A DNA stretch of 64,000 nt. Origin: Planctomycetota bacterium. GTDB taxonomy: Bacteria; Planctomycetota; Planctomycetia; Gemmatales; Gemmataceae. Each line of letters begins with the position of its first letter. The first letter of the stretch is position 1. The stretch lies in assembly GCA_021413735.1 (NCBI GenBank), contig JAIOPV010000086.1, positions 1 through 64,000 of the forward strand, read 5' to 3'. Shown one piece after another: positions 38,529 through 47,884 of this stretch. Made by a program: the position numbers and the translations under genes. The notes under the pieces were generated by a model. The model had not been told where the DNA came from and did no database searches. It saw only the letters and a list, made by a program, of their open reading frames with translations.

Positions 38529-40538
38529 ATGACGCGATTCTGTCTCGGGTTGGCAATGCTCGGCTGGTGCGTTTCGGCCGGATGGTGTGCCGACCCCGGT
38601 GCGACGAGTTCATTTGTTCCGGCGGGCCATTCCTCGCCGATCCAGTGGTCCTCGTGGAGTCCGGACGGAACCCGGATCGCCACTGCATCGGAGGATCGCC
38701 AGATCCTGATCTGGGACGTGAAAACCAGCCAAGTCGTTCAGCGAATGACGCAGGAACGGCAGAGCTTCGGACGACCGGTCTGGAGTGCGGACAACAAGCG
38801 ATTGATGAATTCGGCCGCAGCAAGCTACGTGGCTTGCGTGTGGGATGTCGCGACGGGCAAGCCCCTCCGCAAGCTGTTGGACTACAAACAGGTGCCCGGA
38901 GCCGGTTGGCTAAACGCCGACGGAACTCAGGCGATCCTTCCCTGCCTCGACGGCAGGCTCTGCGTCTGGGACGTGACCACGGGGGAACTGAAAGTGAGCG
39001 GCACGCCCCGCAAGACGTTCATGCACTCACTGGCGGCGAACGCGAACGGAACCATTGGCCTCGGGGTCGGTGGCGACAACGCCGGGCTGGTGTTTGACCT
39101 CAAGACTCCGAAAATTCTTCACCCACTGGAAGGACACAAGGAGCGGATTAATGCTGCTGCCGTTTCCCGCGACGGCACCCTGGGAGCCACCTGCTCGAAC
39201 GATAACCTCGTCATTCTCTGGGATCTGAAGACGGGACAGAAGAAATACGAGTTGAAAGACCACACGACATGGGTTCAAAACGTGAGTTTCAGCGACGACG
39301 GATCCCGGCTCGCTTCGACGGACGTGCACAAGACGATTCTGTGGGACCCCAAGACAGGCGAAAAGATCAAGTCGCTGGATATTAAGGAATCCCGGCGGGG
39401 GGCGATGAACGGCGAAGGGAAACTGCTGGCGACGACCGACGCTCCCTGGGTCACGATCTGGGATCTCGACACGGGGAAAGTCGCCAAGGAATTGAAGCCT
39501 GGGGTGTCGCCCGTGCGCAGTCTGGCGATGGATGGCGAGGGAAAATATCTGTTCATGGGGTCGGACGACGGGGCGCTCGTGGTCTGGGACATGGAGACGG
39601 GTACCCCGAGCAAGAACTGGTCCGCACACGGGGGCGGGATCACCAAGGTGAGTTGCAGCGCAAAGGGAGACCGGATCGCGACCGGATCCAATGATCGCAC
39701 CGCCGTTCTGTGGGACGCGAAAACCGGCGAGAAGCTCAAGACATTCGAGACGGGCATTCTGGGTGTGAAGGCGATGAGCCTCAGTCCGGATGGTACCCGG
39801 TTGCTCGTCAACAACAACGATCAGGAAGCGATGGTCTTTGACTGCGCGACGGGTGAGAAGAAGCCGATGGGGGGCGGGTCATTTATCAAGGCCGTGGGCT
39901 GGAGTCCCACGGGTGAGATGTGTTGGGTCGGCAGTTCGCACGATCATCGGGCGTTGCTGCTGGATGCGAAGACCGGCAAGCCCATCCGCGACGTGACGAG
40001 TCGCTTCGCGGCGGTCATGGCCGGAGCCGTCAGCCCGGACGGTAAGGCGTTCTTGACTGGGAACGACAACTTTTCCGACGGCCACGCCATCGTCTGGAAC
40101 ATCGAGAGCGGAAAGCCGACGCGGACCTTGGTTGGTCACCGGGAAGGAGTCCGAGCCGTTTGCTTCAGCCCCGACGGGGAACGGGCGGCGACCGCCTGTG
40201 CCGCGGGAGAAGGACGGATCTGGTCCCTGAAAGACGGCAAGCAACTCGCTCTGCTCTCGGGGCACACGCGGGAGATCGTCGCGGTCGCCTGGCATCCGAA
40301 AGATCGCTGGGTCGCGACGGCTTCGCTCGACGGCACGACCCGACTGTGGGATCCGAAGACGGGCACGGAATTGTGCCGGTTGGTCTCGGTGGACGGGGGC
40401 AAGGGATGGATCATCGCCACGCCGGACGGCCGCTATCACGCCTCGACCGACGCGGTCGGCAAGGCGAACTTGCACCAGTCTGAGCGGTACTTCCAGAAAT
40501 CGACGCCGGACCTGTGGACAACCCTGTTCCCCAAGTGA
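38529..40538 (+). CDS. Secreted WD40-repeat protein (669 aa)
   Basis: The ATG at 38529 follows CTGGAGGAA and begins a signal peptide (RFCLGLAMLGWCVSAGWCA). The rest is a run of about 13-14 WD40 blades, each ending in a 'x-W-D' strand and a conserved 'x-T-G-x' turn, e.g. ILIWDVKTSQ, VACVWDVATGKPL, LVILWDLKTGQKKY, AVLWDAKTGEKL, TRLWDPKTGTEL. This is enough for two seven-bladed propellers. No enzymatic domain is present, so it is probably a periplasmic binding scaffold; such proteins are numerous in planctomycetes. Confidence 0.85.
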   Translation: MTRFCLGLAMLGWCVSAGWCADPGATSSFVPAGHSSPIQWSSWSPDGTRIATASEDRQILIWDVKTSQVVQRMTQERQSFGRPVWSADNKRLMNSAAASYVACVWDVATGKPLRKLLDYKQVPGAGWLNADGTQAILPCLDGRLCVWDVTTGELKVSGTPRKTFMHSLAANANGTIGLGVGGDNAGLVFDLKTPKILHPLEGHKERINAAAVSRDGTLGATCSNDNLVILWDLKTGQKKYELKDHTTWVQNVSFSDDGSRLASTDVHKTILWDPKTGEKIKSLDIKESRRGAMNGEGKLLATTDAPWVTIWDLDTGKVAKELKPGVSPVRSLAMDGEGKYLFMGSDDGALVVWDMETGTPSKNWSAHGGGITKVSCSAKGDRIATGSNDRTAVLWDAKTGEKLKTFETGILGVKAMSLSPDGTRLLVNNNDQEAMVFDCATGEKKPMGGGSFIKAVGWSPTGEMCWVGSSHDHRALLLDAKTGKPIRDVTSRFAAVMAGAVSPDGKAFLTGNDNFSDGHAIVWNIESGKPTRTLVGHREGVRAVCFSPDGERAATACAAGEGRIWSLKDGKQLALLSGHTREIVAVAWHPKDRWVATASLDGTTRLWDPKTGTELCRLVSVDGGKGWIIATPDGRYHASTDAVGKANLHQSERYFQKSTPDLWTTLFPK

Positions 40539-40559
40539 CCCACCCATCAGGAGACATTC

Positions 40560-42089
40560 ATGTACCGATCTATGTGGATGGCGGCGGTGTGCCTCGTGGG
40601 CGGTGCGGTCCCGGCGCCGGCGCAGCTGTTTCTCGGCCTGCCCCCCGAGGGATACAAGCAGGATCCGAAGGTGCTCGAAGCGAGGGAAAAGCAGCTACGG
40701 ACCGCCCTGGCGGAACCGGGCTATCACCTGAGCGAACGCAAGCAGCAAACCTGGGAATTGATCCAGACGTTGGCGATGGCCGGCAAGAATCGCGAAGCCA
40801 TCGAAGTCCTGGGAGCCCTCGTGGAGCAGGCCCGCTCCCTCGGGCGCTACGACGGCGATATGCGGTATACGCGTGATCTGGAAGATCTGGCGGAGTTGTA
40901 TCACCGGGCGGGCGACCACGCGAAGGCCGTCGCCATTCGTGTCGAGCGGGTCGCCAATTACACCGAGCATTTCGGTCCGAAGAACGGCATCACCGGTCAC
41001 GCCCGCAGTCAGTTGGTAAAGGCGTACATGCGGGCCAAGGACTACGAAAAGGCCATCACGGAATGGGAGAAAATCCTGGCAGAGTTGCCGGAAGACAGCC
41101 CCGGTCGGAACGCGATCCAGATGGAGGTGCTCGAAGCCTACGTTGCCACCAAGAACTTCGAGAAGCTCGACAAACTGGTGGAGGCGTACCTCGCCCAGGC
41201 CAAGAATACGCCGCAAGGCGATGTGGGAATGCGTGTCTTCCTGGCGGGAATTTACACGAAGGGCGGAGCGGCCGACCGGGGCCGAGCGTTGCTCGAAGGC
41301 GAACTGACCGAGTTGCGAAAGAGCAAGGGGCAGGATTCGCCCGAAGTGATCGCCAAAACCGAGCAATTGGCTCAAGTGTGTCTGGCCTACGGTCAGCAGG
41401 AAATCGGGTTCGAGTTGTATCGCGATGCAATCAAACTGGCGGAGAAGAAGCACGGGGCCGACCACGAAGAACCGCTGAAGCTCCGCAATAATTTCGCCTG
41501 GCTGTTCTACAACCAACGCAAGTTGGACAAAGCGATGGAGCTGTACGCCGAACTCGTCCCCACGATCAAGGCGAAGTTGGGGGCCGGGCACCCCCTGGCT
41601 CTGACGACAGCGGCCAACTTGGCGTTGATCCTCGAAGACAAAGGCAAGTTCGTCGAGGCGGAGCCAATTCGCAAGGAGGTCGCCGACGAGACAGCCAAGG
41701 CGAGCAAGGATCCCCAAGCCGCAAACGTCGTGGCGGCCCGGGCGCTTTTGGGGGCGAACCTGCTCCAACAGTCAAAGTGGGCGGACGCCGAGAAGATCTT
41801 CGTGGAGGTGCTTGAGATCCGCAAGAAGAATGAACCAACCGCGTGGACGACGTTCAACGCGGCGAGCATGCTCGGCGATGCGTTGATGAATCAGAAGAAG
41901 TACAAGGAGGCCGAGCCGTTGCTGCTTGAAGGCTATCAGGGACTTCAGAAGAGCATCAGTCAGATTCCGGCCGCCTCCTATTCCCGCTACTACGACTCCA
42001 TCCGACGGTTGGTGAAGCTCTACGAACAGACGGATCGTCAGACCGAGGCCGACAAGCTCCGGCGGTTCGTCCCGATGACGCCCCGGTAG
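40560..42089 (+). CDS. Secreted TPR-repeat protein (509 aa)
   Basis: The short signal peptide MYRSMWMAAVCLVGGAVPAP precedes about ten tetratricopeptide repeats with the usual A-x-x-x-Y/F/L spacing, e.g. LEDLAELYHRAGDHAKAVAI, LVKAYMRAKDYEKAITEWEK, LRNNFAWLFYNQRKLDKAME and KYKEAEPLLLEGYQGL. It begins 21 bases after the WD40 gene and the two are likely co-transcribed, perhaps as two scaffolds of one periplasmic assembly. Function otherwise unknown. Confidence 0.82.
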   Translation: MYRSMWMAAVCLVGGAVPAPAQLFLGLPPEGYKQDPKVLEAREKQLRTALAEPGYHLSERKQQTWELIQTLAMAGKNREAIEVLGALVEQARSLGRYDGDMRYTRDLEDLAELYHRAGDHAKAVAIRVERVANYTEHFGPKNGITGHARSQLVKAYMRAKDYEKAITEWEKILAELPEDSPGRNAIQMEVLEAYVATKNFEKLDKLVEAYLAQAKNTPQGDVGMRVFLAGIYTKGGAADRGRALLEGELTELRKSKGQDSPEVIAKTEQLAQVCLAYGQQEIGFELYRDAIKLAEKKHGADHEEPLKLRNNFAWLFYNQRKLDKAMELYAELVPTIKAKLGAGHPLALTTAANLALILEDKGKFVEAEPIRKEVADETAKASKDPQAANVVAARALLGANLLQQSKWADAEKIFVEVLEIRKKNEPTAWTTFNAASMLGDALMNQKKYKEAEPLLLEGYQGLQKSISQIPAASYSRYYDSIRRLVKLYEQTDRQTEADKLRRFVPMTPR

Positions 42090-42600
42090 TTGATCCGCTT
42101 CTGGGCTCCCGACCCGCCTGGTGCCTCCGCCCGTTGGTGATGTCTCATTCGGGTGACACAGGCCTCTGGCCTGTGTTCACCTGCACAGGCCAAAGTCCTG
42201 TTCCACCATACTCACAAGGGCACGTTTGAAGGTGTCGGTTTCTGAGGAATTGGCTTGACTGATCCACCCCGCGGTCGATATCACTATTCTTAACCTACCC
42301 CTGACAATTTGCCTCATGTTTGTGGCGGGTGTTCCTCGGCCGGTGTCCGGCGGTGTCCCCACAACTCTTCCGCGTTCAGTGATCGCACGCCGGGAGCACC
42401 CTCAGTCGCAAGCGGCATCACCTGTGGTGATATTCACCCCAGTTCAACGGCCCCGAATCACTTCCCGAACTGTTGCACGGTTCCGCGATTTCGGAAGCGG
42501 GGAACGTGGCCTGCGCGGGCATCAGACCGACGAGCGAGGCTGTCCCGACCGCTCCGGTGGCGTGAACCGCACAGCACCGGCACTCAGATGAGGTATTCTT
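42090..42600. other. Intergenic stretch with a GGCC hairpin upstream of the signalling operon
   Basis: An almost perfect hairpin GTGACACAGGCC-TCT-GGCCTGTGTTCAC lies at 42153-42180, followed by a second weaker ACAGGCC/GTCCTGT pair. Without a U-run it is a dispersed repeat or weak terminator for the TPR gene. I found no sigma-54 motif here, so the signalling operon probably uses another sigma factor. Confidence 0.5.
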
Positions 42601-43770
42601 GTGACCCAGGACGACTGGTTCCGACGGTATCAAGATCTCCAACAGTACGTTGGTTGGACCGACGACGACGCCCGGAACGTGAAATCCTTGGCCGGTTGTC
42701 TCGACCCTCACCTCAACCCGCTGGTCGATGACTTCTACGCGGAGATCGAACGACACCCGGCTGCTCGGAAAGTCATCACCGGCGGACTCGAACAGATTGC
42801 CAGACTCAAGGGTTCACTGGTCCGGTGGGTCCGCGAGTTGTTGTCCGGGCCATACGATGCCGGATACGTCGAACGGCGATTGCGTGTCGGGCGGCGACAC
42901 GTCGAAATCGGGCTCGATCAGGTTTACACCAACGTCGCCCTGTCCCGTCTCCGCAGTGGCCTCGTCGCAGCACTCGGGGGCGTCTGGCCGGGGGATCGAG
43001 CCGGCCTGGTGATCGCCATTCAGTCGCTCAACAAACTGCTCGACCTGGATCTGGCTCTGATTGAAGACGCCTATCAGGCGGAATACGTCGCTCGTCAACA
43101 GCGGGTCGAACGGATGGCCGCGATCGGGCAAGTCGGCGGTGGTGTGGCACACGAACTACGCAACCCGCTGAACGTGATCAAGACCTCGGTCTACTTCCTG
43201 CTCAACGCCCGCACTCCCACACCAGAAAAACGAGCCGAGCACCTCCAGCGAATCGAGCGGCACGTCCTCCTGGCGGATGGCGTCATCACCGCTCTGTCGG
43301 ACTTCGCCCGAATGCCTGTCCCCGATCTGAAGCCGATTGCCGTGCGACGGCTAGTCGAAGAGGCGGTCGAAGCGAATCCGCCACTGGACACCATTCGGGT
43401 GATTTACGACTGGCCGGCCGACTTGCCTCCGGTGCTGGCTGACGCCAACCAACTGCGGATTGTGTTCGCCAATCTGATCCGCAACGCCCGCGAGGCCATG
43501 CCACAAGGTGGCACCCTCACGCTCGCCGGTCGTGGGGTCGATCGCCGTGTCGAAGTGACGGTTGCCGACACCGGAGTTGGCATCCCGGCGGAGCACCTCC
43601 TGCGGATCATGGAACCACTCTACACCACCAAGGCACGCGGCTTGGGACTCGGGTTGGCGCTGTCTCGGGCCATCCTGGAGAAGAACATGAGCAGCCTTCA
43701 CGTGACGAGCCAACCGGGGGCAGGCACCACGTTCACGGTTCGCCTCAACGCCGATGGAGGAATGGAATGA
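42601..43770 (+). CDS. Protoglobin-coupled sensor histidine kinase (389 aa)
   Basis: Residues 1-160 match the protoglobin/globin-coupled-sensor fold: YQDLQQYVGWTDDDARNVKS, then HLNPLVDDFYAEIERHPAA and VERRLRVGRRHVEIGLDQVY, in which His100 is the likely proximal haem ligand. A helix leads to the HisKA domain with phosphoacceptor His184 (GGGVAHELRNPLNVI). The ATPase domain has the N box NLIRNAREAMPQGG, DTGVGIP and GLGLGLALS. It should bind haem and sense O2, NO or CO in the cytoplasm; there is no membrane segment. Start is GTG. It overlaps the next gene by four bases (ATGA). Confidence 0.88.
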   Translation: MTQDDWFRRYQDLQQYVGWTDDDARNVKSLAGCLDPHLNPLVDDFYAEIERHPAARKVITGGLEQIARLKGSLVRWVRELLSGPYDAGYVERRLRVGRRHVEIGLDQVYTNVALSRLRSGLVAALGGVWPGDRAGLVIAIQSLNKLLDLDLALIEDAYQAEYVARQQRVERMAAIGQVGGGVAHELRNPLNVIKTSVYFLLNARTPTPEKRAEHLQRIERHVLLADGVITALSDFARMPVPDLKPIAVRRLVEEAVEANPPLDTIRVIYDWPADLPPVLADANQLRIVFANLIRNAREAMPQGGTLTLAGRGVDRRVEVTVADTGVGIPAEHLLRIMEPLYTTKARGLGLGLALSRAILEKNMSSLHVTSQPGAGTTFTVRLNADGGME

Positions 43771-44528
43771 CCACAACCCAAACGTCCCCTTCCGTCCTCG
43801 TTGTGGACGATGATCGAGACACTTGCCGGAACCTCGCCGATATCCTGACCGACATGGGGTATCGGGTGGACACCGCACCCGATGGCCCTTCAGCATTGGA
43901 ACTGGTCCGCCAGAATCCTTACGACGTGGCACTGCTCGACTTCAAGATGCCTGGAATGAACGGGCTGGAACTCTACCGGGAGGTCAAGAAACTGCGAGCC
44001 GGGACCGTGGCGATCATCGTCTCGGCTTACACGAATACCGCGACAAAAGAAGAAGCGCTCGGAGCGGGGGCGTGGCAGGTGCTGGCGAAGCCGGTCGATC
44101 TCACCAAACTCCTGGGTCTAGTGGATGAAGCCCTCGGGCAACCGTTGGTAATGGTGGTCGATGACGATACGGACCTGTGCGCCACCCTTTGGGACTTACT
44201 CCGGGACAAGGGTTACCGGGTCTGCCTGTCGAACAACGCCCATGCTGCCGCTGACCGGGTACGAGAACAGGCATATAAAGTGGTTCTGATCGACATGCGG
44301 TTGCCAGACGGAAACGGTTCGGACGTCTTCCACGCGGTTCGAGTGGCGAACCCACAAGCACACACGGTCGTTATCACCGGTCATCCCCGGGAGTTGGGCG
44401 GATTGGTCGATCAAGTCCTCAAGGAGGGAGCCGACGCCGTGTGCTACAAGCCGTTCGATGTCCCAGCCCTGTTGTCGACCCTGGACCGGCTGGCGCAGCC
44501 TGGTCGAGCGGCCCGGCCGGAGGGTTGA
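43767..44528 (+). CDS. Tandem receiver-domain response regulator (253 aa)
   Basis: Two CheY-like receiver domains lie in series with no output domain. The first has VLVVDDDRDT and acceptor Asp58 (VALLDFKMPGMNG); the second has MVVDDDTDLC and acceptor Asp176 (VVLIDMRLPDGNG). Each retains its Lys in beta5 (LAKPVD; CYKPFD). Such two-receiver proteins act as phosphate relays or sinks between kinases. Translationally coupled to the globin kinase (ATGA overlap), and the next gene starts three bases after its stop. Confidence 0.88.
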   Translation: MTTTQTSPSVLVVDDDRDTCRNLADILTDMGYRVDTAPDGPSALELVRQNPYDVALLDFKMPGMNGLELYREVKKLRAGTVAIIVSAYTNTATKEEALGAGAWQVLAKPVDLTKLLGLVDEALGQPLVMVVDDDTDLCATLWDLLRDKGYRVCLSNNAHAAADRVREQAYKVVLIDMRLPDGNGSDVFHAVRVANPQAHTVVITGHPRELGGLVDQVLKEGADAVCYKPFDVPALLSTLDRLAQPGRAARPEG

Positions 44529-44531
44529 TCC

Positions 44532-45674
44532 ATGCCATTTACCGTCCTGGTGGTTGACGACGACGCGGACACACGGGAGAACCTCCGTGACATCCTCGAA
44601 CTCGATGGTTTTCACGTCGAGATAGCTGGCACCGTTGCAGACGCTCTCCTGCGGGACGATTGGGACCGGTACGGCGCGGTCCTGTTGGATCGCAAGTTAC
44701 CGGATGGGACTGCGGAAGACCTTCTTCCGCAGCTCCGACGGTTGATCCCGGCGGCACCGGTGATAGTTATCACGGGTTCGGCGGACGTCCAGGCGACAAT
44801 TGCCGCGTTCCGACTTGGGGCGGCTGACTACATCCTCAAGCCGATCAACTCGGACGAACTGCGGACACGGCTCGGTCGGATCGCAGACCACCGACGGAGC
44901 CAAAAGGCACTCCAGGAAAGGACCGAGGAACTGCGGATCACGACGCAGCAACTCTGGCAGGCGGCACGGTTGGCCGGCGTCGGTGAACTGGCCGCCAGCA
45001 TCGCCCATGAACTGAACAACCCCCTCGGGACAATCAGCCTTCGCATTGAGGGATTGCTGTCCAAAACTCCGTCGGATGATCCCCGCTACAAATCTCTGGA
45101 AATCGTCGGGAACGAAGTGGAGCGGATGGCGGGGTTGGTGTCGAACCTGCTTCAGTTCAGCCGGGCCAGCGTGGACAAGGTCTCGACGGTGGACGTGTGC
45201 GATGAGGTTCGCCGGACGCTCGAACTGGTCGAGTATCACCTGCGGAAGCAACAGATTCGGGTCGAGACAGAGTTCGCTCTCGTGGTGCCTGTGATCTATG
45301 CTGATCGGCAACAACTCCGACAGGTTCTGCTGAACCTGTTCACCAACGCCGCCGACGCGATGCCGTCGGGTGGCCGGTTGACCCCCCGAGTTCGGCCGAG
45401 TTCGCTGCCCGGCGGGGTTCCGGCGGTGGCGATCGAAGTGACAGACAGTGGAGTGGGGATTCCGTCGGAACTCCTGCCGCGGGTATCTGAGCCGTTCTTC
45501 ACCACCAAGCCCGAGGGCAAGGGAACGGGTCTTGGGCTGGCGATCTGCCGTCGAATTGTCCAGCAGCACCGGGGCACCTTGGAGGTTGAAAGCCGCCTGG
45601 GTGAAGGGACGACGATCCGCATCACCTTCCCTATCCGATCCGACTCGAACGTCGGCGGCTTGCACCTCGGTTGA
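44532..45674 (+). CDS. Receiver-histidine kinase hybrid (380 aa)
   Basis: An N-terminal receiver (VLVVDDDADT, acceptor Asp53 in VLLDRKLPDGT, Lys in LKPINS) is followed by a short coiled linker and a HisKA/HATPase kinase. The phosphoacceptor is His159 (LAASIAHELNNPLGTIS); ATP-site boxes are NLFTNAADAMPSGG, DSGVGIP and GTGLGLAICRRI. The receiver-first order suits control of this kinase by phosphate from the preceding tandem receiver or globin kinase. No sensor or membrane segment is present. Confidence 0.88.
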   Translation: MPFTVLVVDDDADTRENLRDILELDGFHVEIAGTVADALLRDDWDRYGAVLLDRKLPDGTAEDLLPQLRRLIPAAPVIVITGSADVQATIAAFRLGAADYILKPINSDELRTRLGRIADHRRSQKALQERTEELRITTQQLWQAARLAGVGELAASIAHELNNPLGTISLRIEGLLSKTPSDDPRYKSLEIVGNEVERMAGLVSNLLQFSRASVDKVSTVDVCDEVRRTLELVEYHLRKQQIRVETEFALVVPVIYADRQQLRQVLLNLFTNAADAMPSGGRLTPRVRPSSLPGGVPAVAIEVTDSGVGIPSELLPRVSEPFFTTKPEGKGTGLGLAICRRIVQQHRGTLEVESRLGEGTTIRITFPIRSDSNVGGLHLG

Positions 45675-45724
45675 GCCTCAACGCGCTGACTGATTCCGAC
45701 TTTCCTGAAGGAGCCGAGAGTCCC

Positions 45725-47164
45725 ATGTCCAAGTCACCTCTTCGCGGCAGCCTGCTCGTCGTGGATGACGAAGTGGAGTTAATGCGAGCCCTGTGTGAGT
45801 CGCTCGGCGAACAGGGGTTCGTGGTTCGCGGGCTTTCCAACCCGGCGCTGGCTCCCGATGCCCTGCGCGAAGGGAACTTCGATATCTTGATGTCGGACCT
45901 GATGATGCCCGGAACTGATGGCATCCAACTCTTGCGTCAGAGTCTGGAAATCGACCCGAACTTGGTCGGTATCATCATGACCGGTCAGGGGACCATCCAG
46001 ACGGCCGTCGAGGCGATGAAGACAGGCGCATTCGACTACATCCTCAAGCCATTCCGCATCCAGAATGTCCTGCCCATCCTCGATCGGGCGATGGAGGTTC
46101 GTCGACTTCGGGTCGAGAATGTCCGCCTCCGCAGCATCGTGAAGGAACTGACGTTCGAGTCGGCACGCTACCACATCGTCGGCTCCAGTCCGGTTCTGCG
46201 AAAGGTCACGCAGATGATCGAGAAGGTCGCCCGGACCGACGCGACTGTGCTGGTTCGGGGTCCGAGTGGGACTGGCAAAGAACTCGTCTCACGGGCGATC
46301 CACGGGAACAGTTCGCGACGAGATCATCCACTGGTGACGGTCAACTGCGCGACTCTTCAGGAGAGCTTGCTGGAGAGCGAGTTGTTCGGGCACGAGCGTG
46401 GCGCGTTCACCGGCGCGGATAAAGCCAAAGCGGGGCTGTTCGAGGTGGCGGAGGGTGGGACTCTGTTCGTGGATGAAGTTGCGGAGATGGCCCCGGCACT
46501 TCAGGCGAAGCTGTTGCGGGTGTTGGAAGACGGGCACTATCGGCGAGTCGGCAGCACGCAGGAACGGCACGCCGACGTGCGAATCGTGGCGGCCACGAAC
46601 AAGGCACTGGAGGACGAGGTGAAGGCCGGTCGGTTCCGCGAGGATCTGTTCTTCCGGTTGAATGTCATCGCCATCACACTCCCCGCGTTGAAGGATCGTC
46701 GCGAAGACGTCCCTGAACTCGTTGCCCACTTCCTCCGGACGCGACAGATGGGCAAGACTCCGTTTGCGGTCGATCCCGCTGCGATGCAGGTTCTGTGCGG
46801 TTACGACTGGCCAGGGAATATCCGCGAACTGGCGAACGTGTTGGAGCGGGCGCAGATTCTCGCCGAGGGGAACACCATCACGACCGACGACCTGCCCGAG
46901 AATCTGCTGCTGGTCAGCAAACCAACTCCGGTCGCGGGAACACCTCCACCGGTGCGCAGTCCCGACGACCTGGAAGGAATCGAGCGTCGGCACGTGTCGG
47001 ACGTTTTGCGACGCCACGGCGGGAACAAGGTTCACGCGGCAAAGGCGCTGGGGATCAGCCGTCGCACGCTTTATCGCCTCATCGAGAAGTATGAACTCGC
47101 CGAGGGGCCCAAAACCGCTCGCGAGGGCCCGCTTCACTCAGAAAGTGAAAATCCAACGGCATGA
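45725..47164 (+). CDS. NtrC-family sigma-54-dependent response regulator (479 aa)
   Basis: A receiver domain (LLVVDDEVEL, acceptor Asp58 in ILMSDLMMPGTDG) is followed by the AAA+ domain: Walker A GPSGTGKE, the sigma-54-contacting loop FGHERGAFTGAD, Walker B GGTLFVDEVAEM and the arginine-finger region. The C-terminus is a Fis-type helix-turn-helix (KVHAAKALGISRRTLYRLIE). It activates transcription only with sigma-54 at -24/-12 promoters. The ATG at 45725, after AAGGAG, is preferred to a TTG at 45671. It is the output of the upstream phosphorelay; many sigma-54-like promoters surround it. Confidence 0.93.
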   Translation: MSKSPLRGSLLVVDDEVELMRALCESLGEQGFVVRGLSNPALAPDALREGNFDILMSDLMMPGTDGIQLLRQSLEIDPNLVGIIMTGQGTIQTAVEAMKTGAFDYILKPFRIQNVLPILDRAMEVRRLRVENVRLRSIVKELTFESARYHIVGSSPVLRKVTQMIEKVARTDATVLVRGPSGTGKELVSRAIHGNSSRRDHPLVTVNCATLQESLLESELFGHERGAFTGADKAKAGLFEVAEGGTLFVDEVAEMAPALQAKLLRVLEDGHYRRVGSTQERHADVRIVAATNKALEDEVKAGRFREDLFFRLNVIAITLPALKDRREDVPELVAHFLRTRQMGKTPFAVDPAAMQVLCGYDWPGNIRELANVLERAQILAEGNTITTDDLPENLLLVSKPTPVAGTPPPVRSPDDLEGIERRHVSDVLRRHGGNKVHAAKALGISRRTLYRLIEKYELAEGPKTAREGPLHSESENPTA

Positions 47165-47199
47165 CATGCGATGGCGAAATGTCCTCGCGAACCATCGCA

Positions 47200-47308
47200 G
47201 GGTCAACGCATCAGGCCTCGGCTGGCGGGACGACGATCCTTCTGGCGCACGAACTGTTCAGAGACTCGGGCAAACAGCTTTCGCCGCATATGCGATCGCG
47301 GCACAGTT
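47200..47308 (+). pseudogene. Remnant of a beta-CASP exonuclease gene 5' end
   Basis: About 105 bases encode GSTHQASAGGTTILLAHELF, clearly related to GSMHQVSAGGKTILLDCGLF (residues 24-43) of the intact exonuclease at 49454-50872. The DNA is also similar, including the shared run GACGATCCTTCTGG. Upstream and downstream similarity stops, so this is a fragment of a duplicated or recombined copy rather than a gene. Confidence 0.8.
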
Positions 47309-47362
47309 GTTGCGCCGCAAGCCCAATTCGCACACGTCGGCGATCATGCTGACGGACCACTT

Positions 47363-47791
47363 CTACTTCCGGTTGTATTCGGCGTAGAAATCTCGCGCCT
47401 TCGCCAGCAGTTGGTTCTCGGTCGTGTGGTGAGCGTCCACGAGAATTGAACCAACAATCTTTCCGGCCACGTCAGCGTGGTGGTGCTTCAGGTCGCTGAG
47501 TAGGTGATCCATCGCACTGCTTTTGCCCGTGCCGCTGCCGAAGAGCAAGATCTGTTCGGCCCCACGCAATGTCTTGGCAATTGCCTCGTAGAAACTCTTC
47601 CGCTCAGGCTGCTTCTTCCCGTCAGTCCACTCGTTGGCGGAATGCAGGTGCCGACCGTACCCGTGTGGGTCGTAAGGTTCGAGTCGAACCGGGACGGCTC
47701 CCTGAACTTCGGTGCGGTAGATCCGTGCTTCCTGGTGGTCGATGACTACCAGCATATGGGGACCCGCGTTCTGCTCGTGAGACTTCGCCAT
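47363..47791 (-). CDS. Small baeRF/eRF1-C-like domain protein (142 aa)
   Basis: The segments MLVVIDHQEARIYRTEVQG, RKSFYEAIAKTLRGAEQILL, FGSGTGKSSAMDHLLSDL and GKIVGSILVDAHHTTENQLL resemble the C-terminal domain of archaeo-eukaryotic release-factor-like proteins of bacteria (the baeRF/VLRF1 group), which act on ribosomes. Only this domain is present, so any ribosome role is conjecture. The GAAGGAG ribosome-binding site is good. It is expressed from a sigma-54-like promoter with a palindromic leader. The family call is moderate; a nucleotide-binding stress protein remains possible. Confidence 0.55.
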   Translation of the reverse strand: MAKSHEQNAGPHMLVVIDHQEARIYRTEVQGAVPVRLEPYDPHGYGRHLHSANEWTDGKKQPERKSFYEAIAKTLRGAEQILLFGSGTGKSSAMDHLLSDLKHHHADVAGKIVGSILVDAHHTTENQLLAKARDFYAEYNRK

Positions 47792-47817
47792 GATTTACTC
47801 CTTCACTTGTTTGCCTT

Positions 47818-47836
47818 CGCCGTCAAATTGACGGCG
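47818..47836. promoter_or_regulatory. Perfect palindrome in the leader of the baeRF-like gene
   Basis: CGCCGTCAA-A-TTGACGGCG is a 9-base-pair perfect inverted repeat around a single A. It falls between the predicted transcription start (about 47851) and the ATG at 47791, so it could form an mRNA hairpin or be a repressor site. Confidence 0.5.
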
Positions 47837-47862
47837 GAAGGCGACTTGGAACTTGAACCTTT

Positions 47863-47877
47863 GCACAGACAGTGCCA
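47863..47877 (-). promoter_or_regulatory. Sigma-54-like promoter for the baeRF-like gene
   Basis: Minus strand TGGCACT-GTCT-GTGC, preceded by another T, keeps the invariant GG and GC at the right spacing. It is 72 bases from the start codon and sits exactly where the decayed desaturase sequence ends. Confidence 0.62.
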
Positions 47878-47884
47878 ACCGGAT

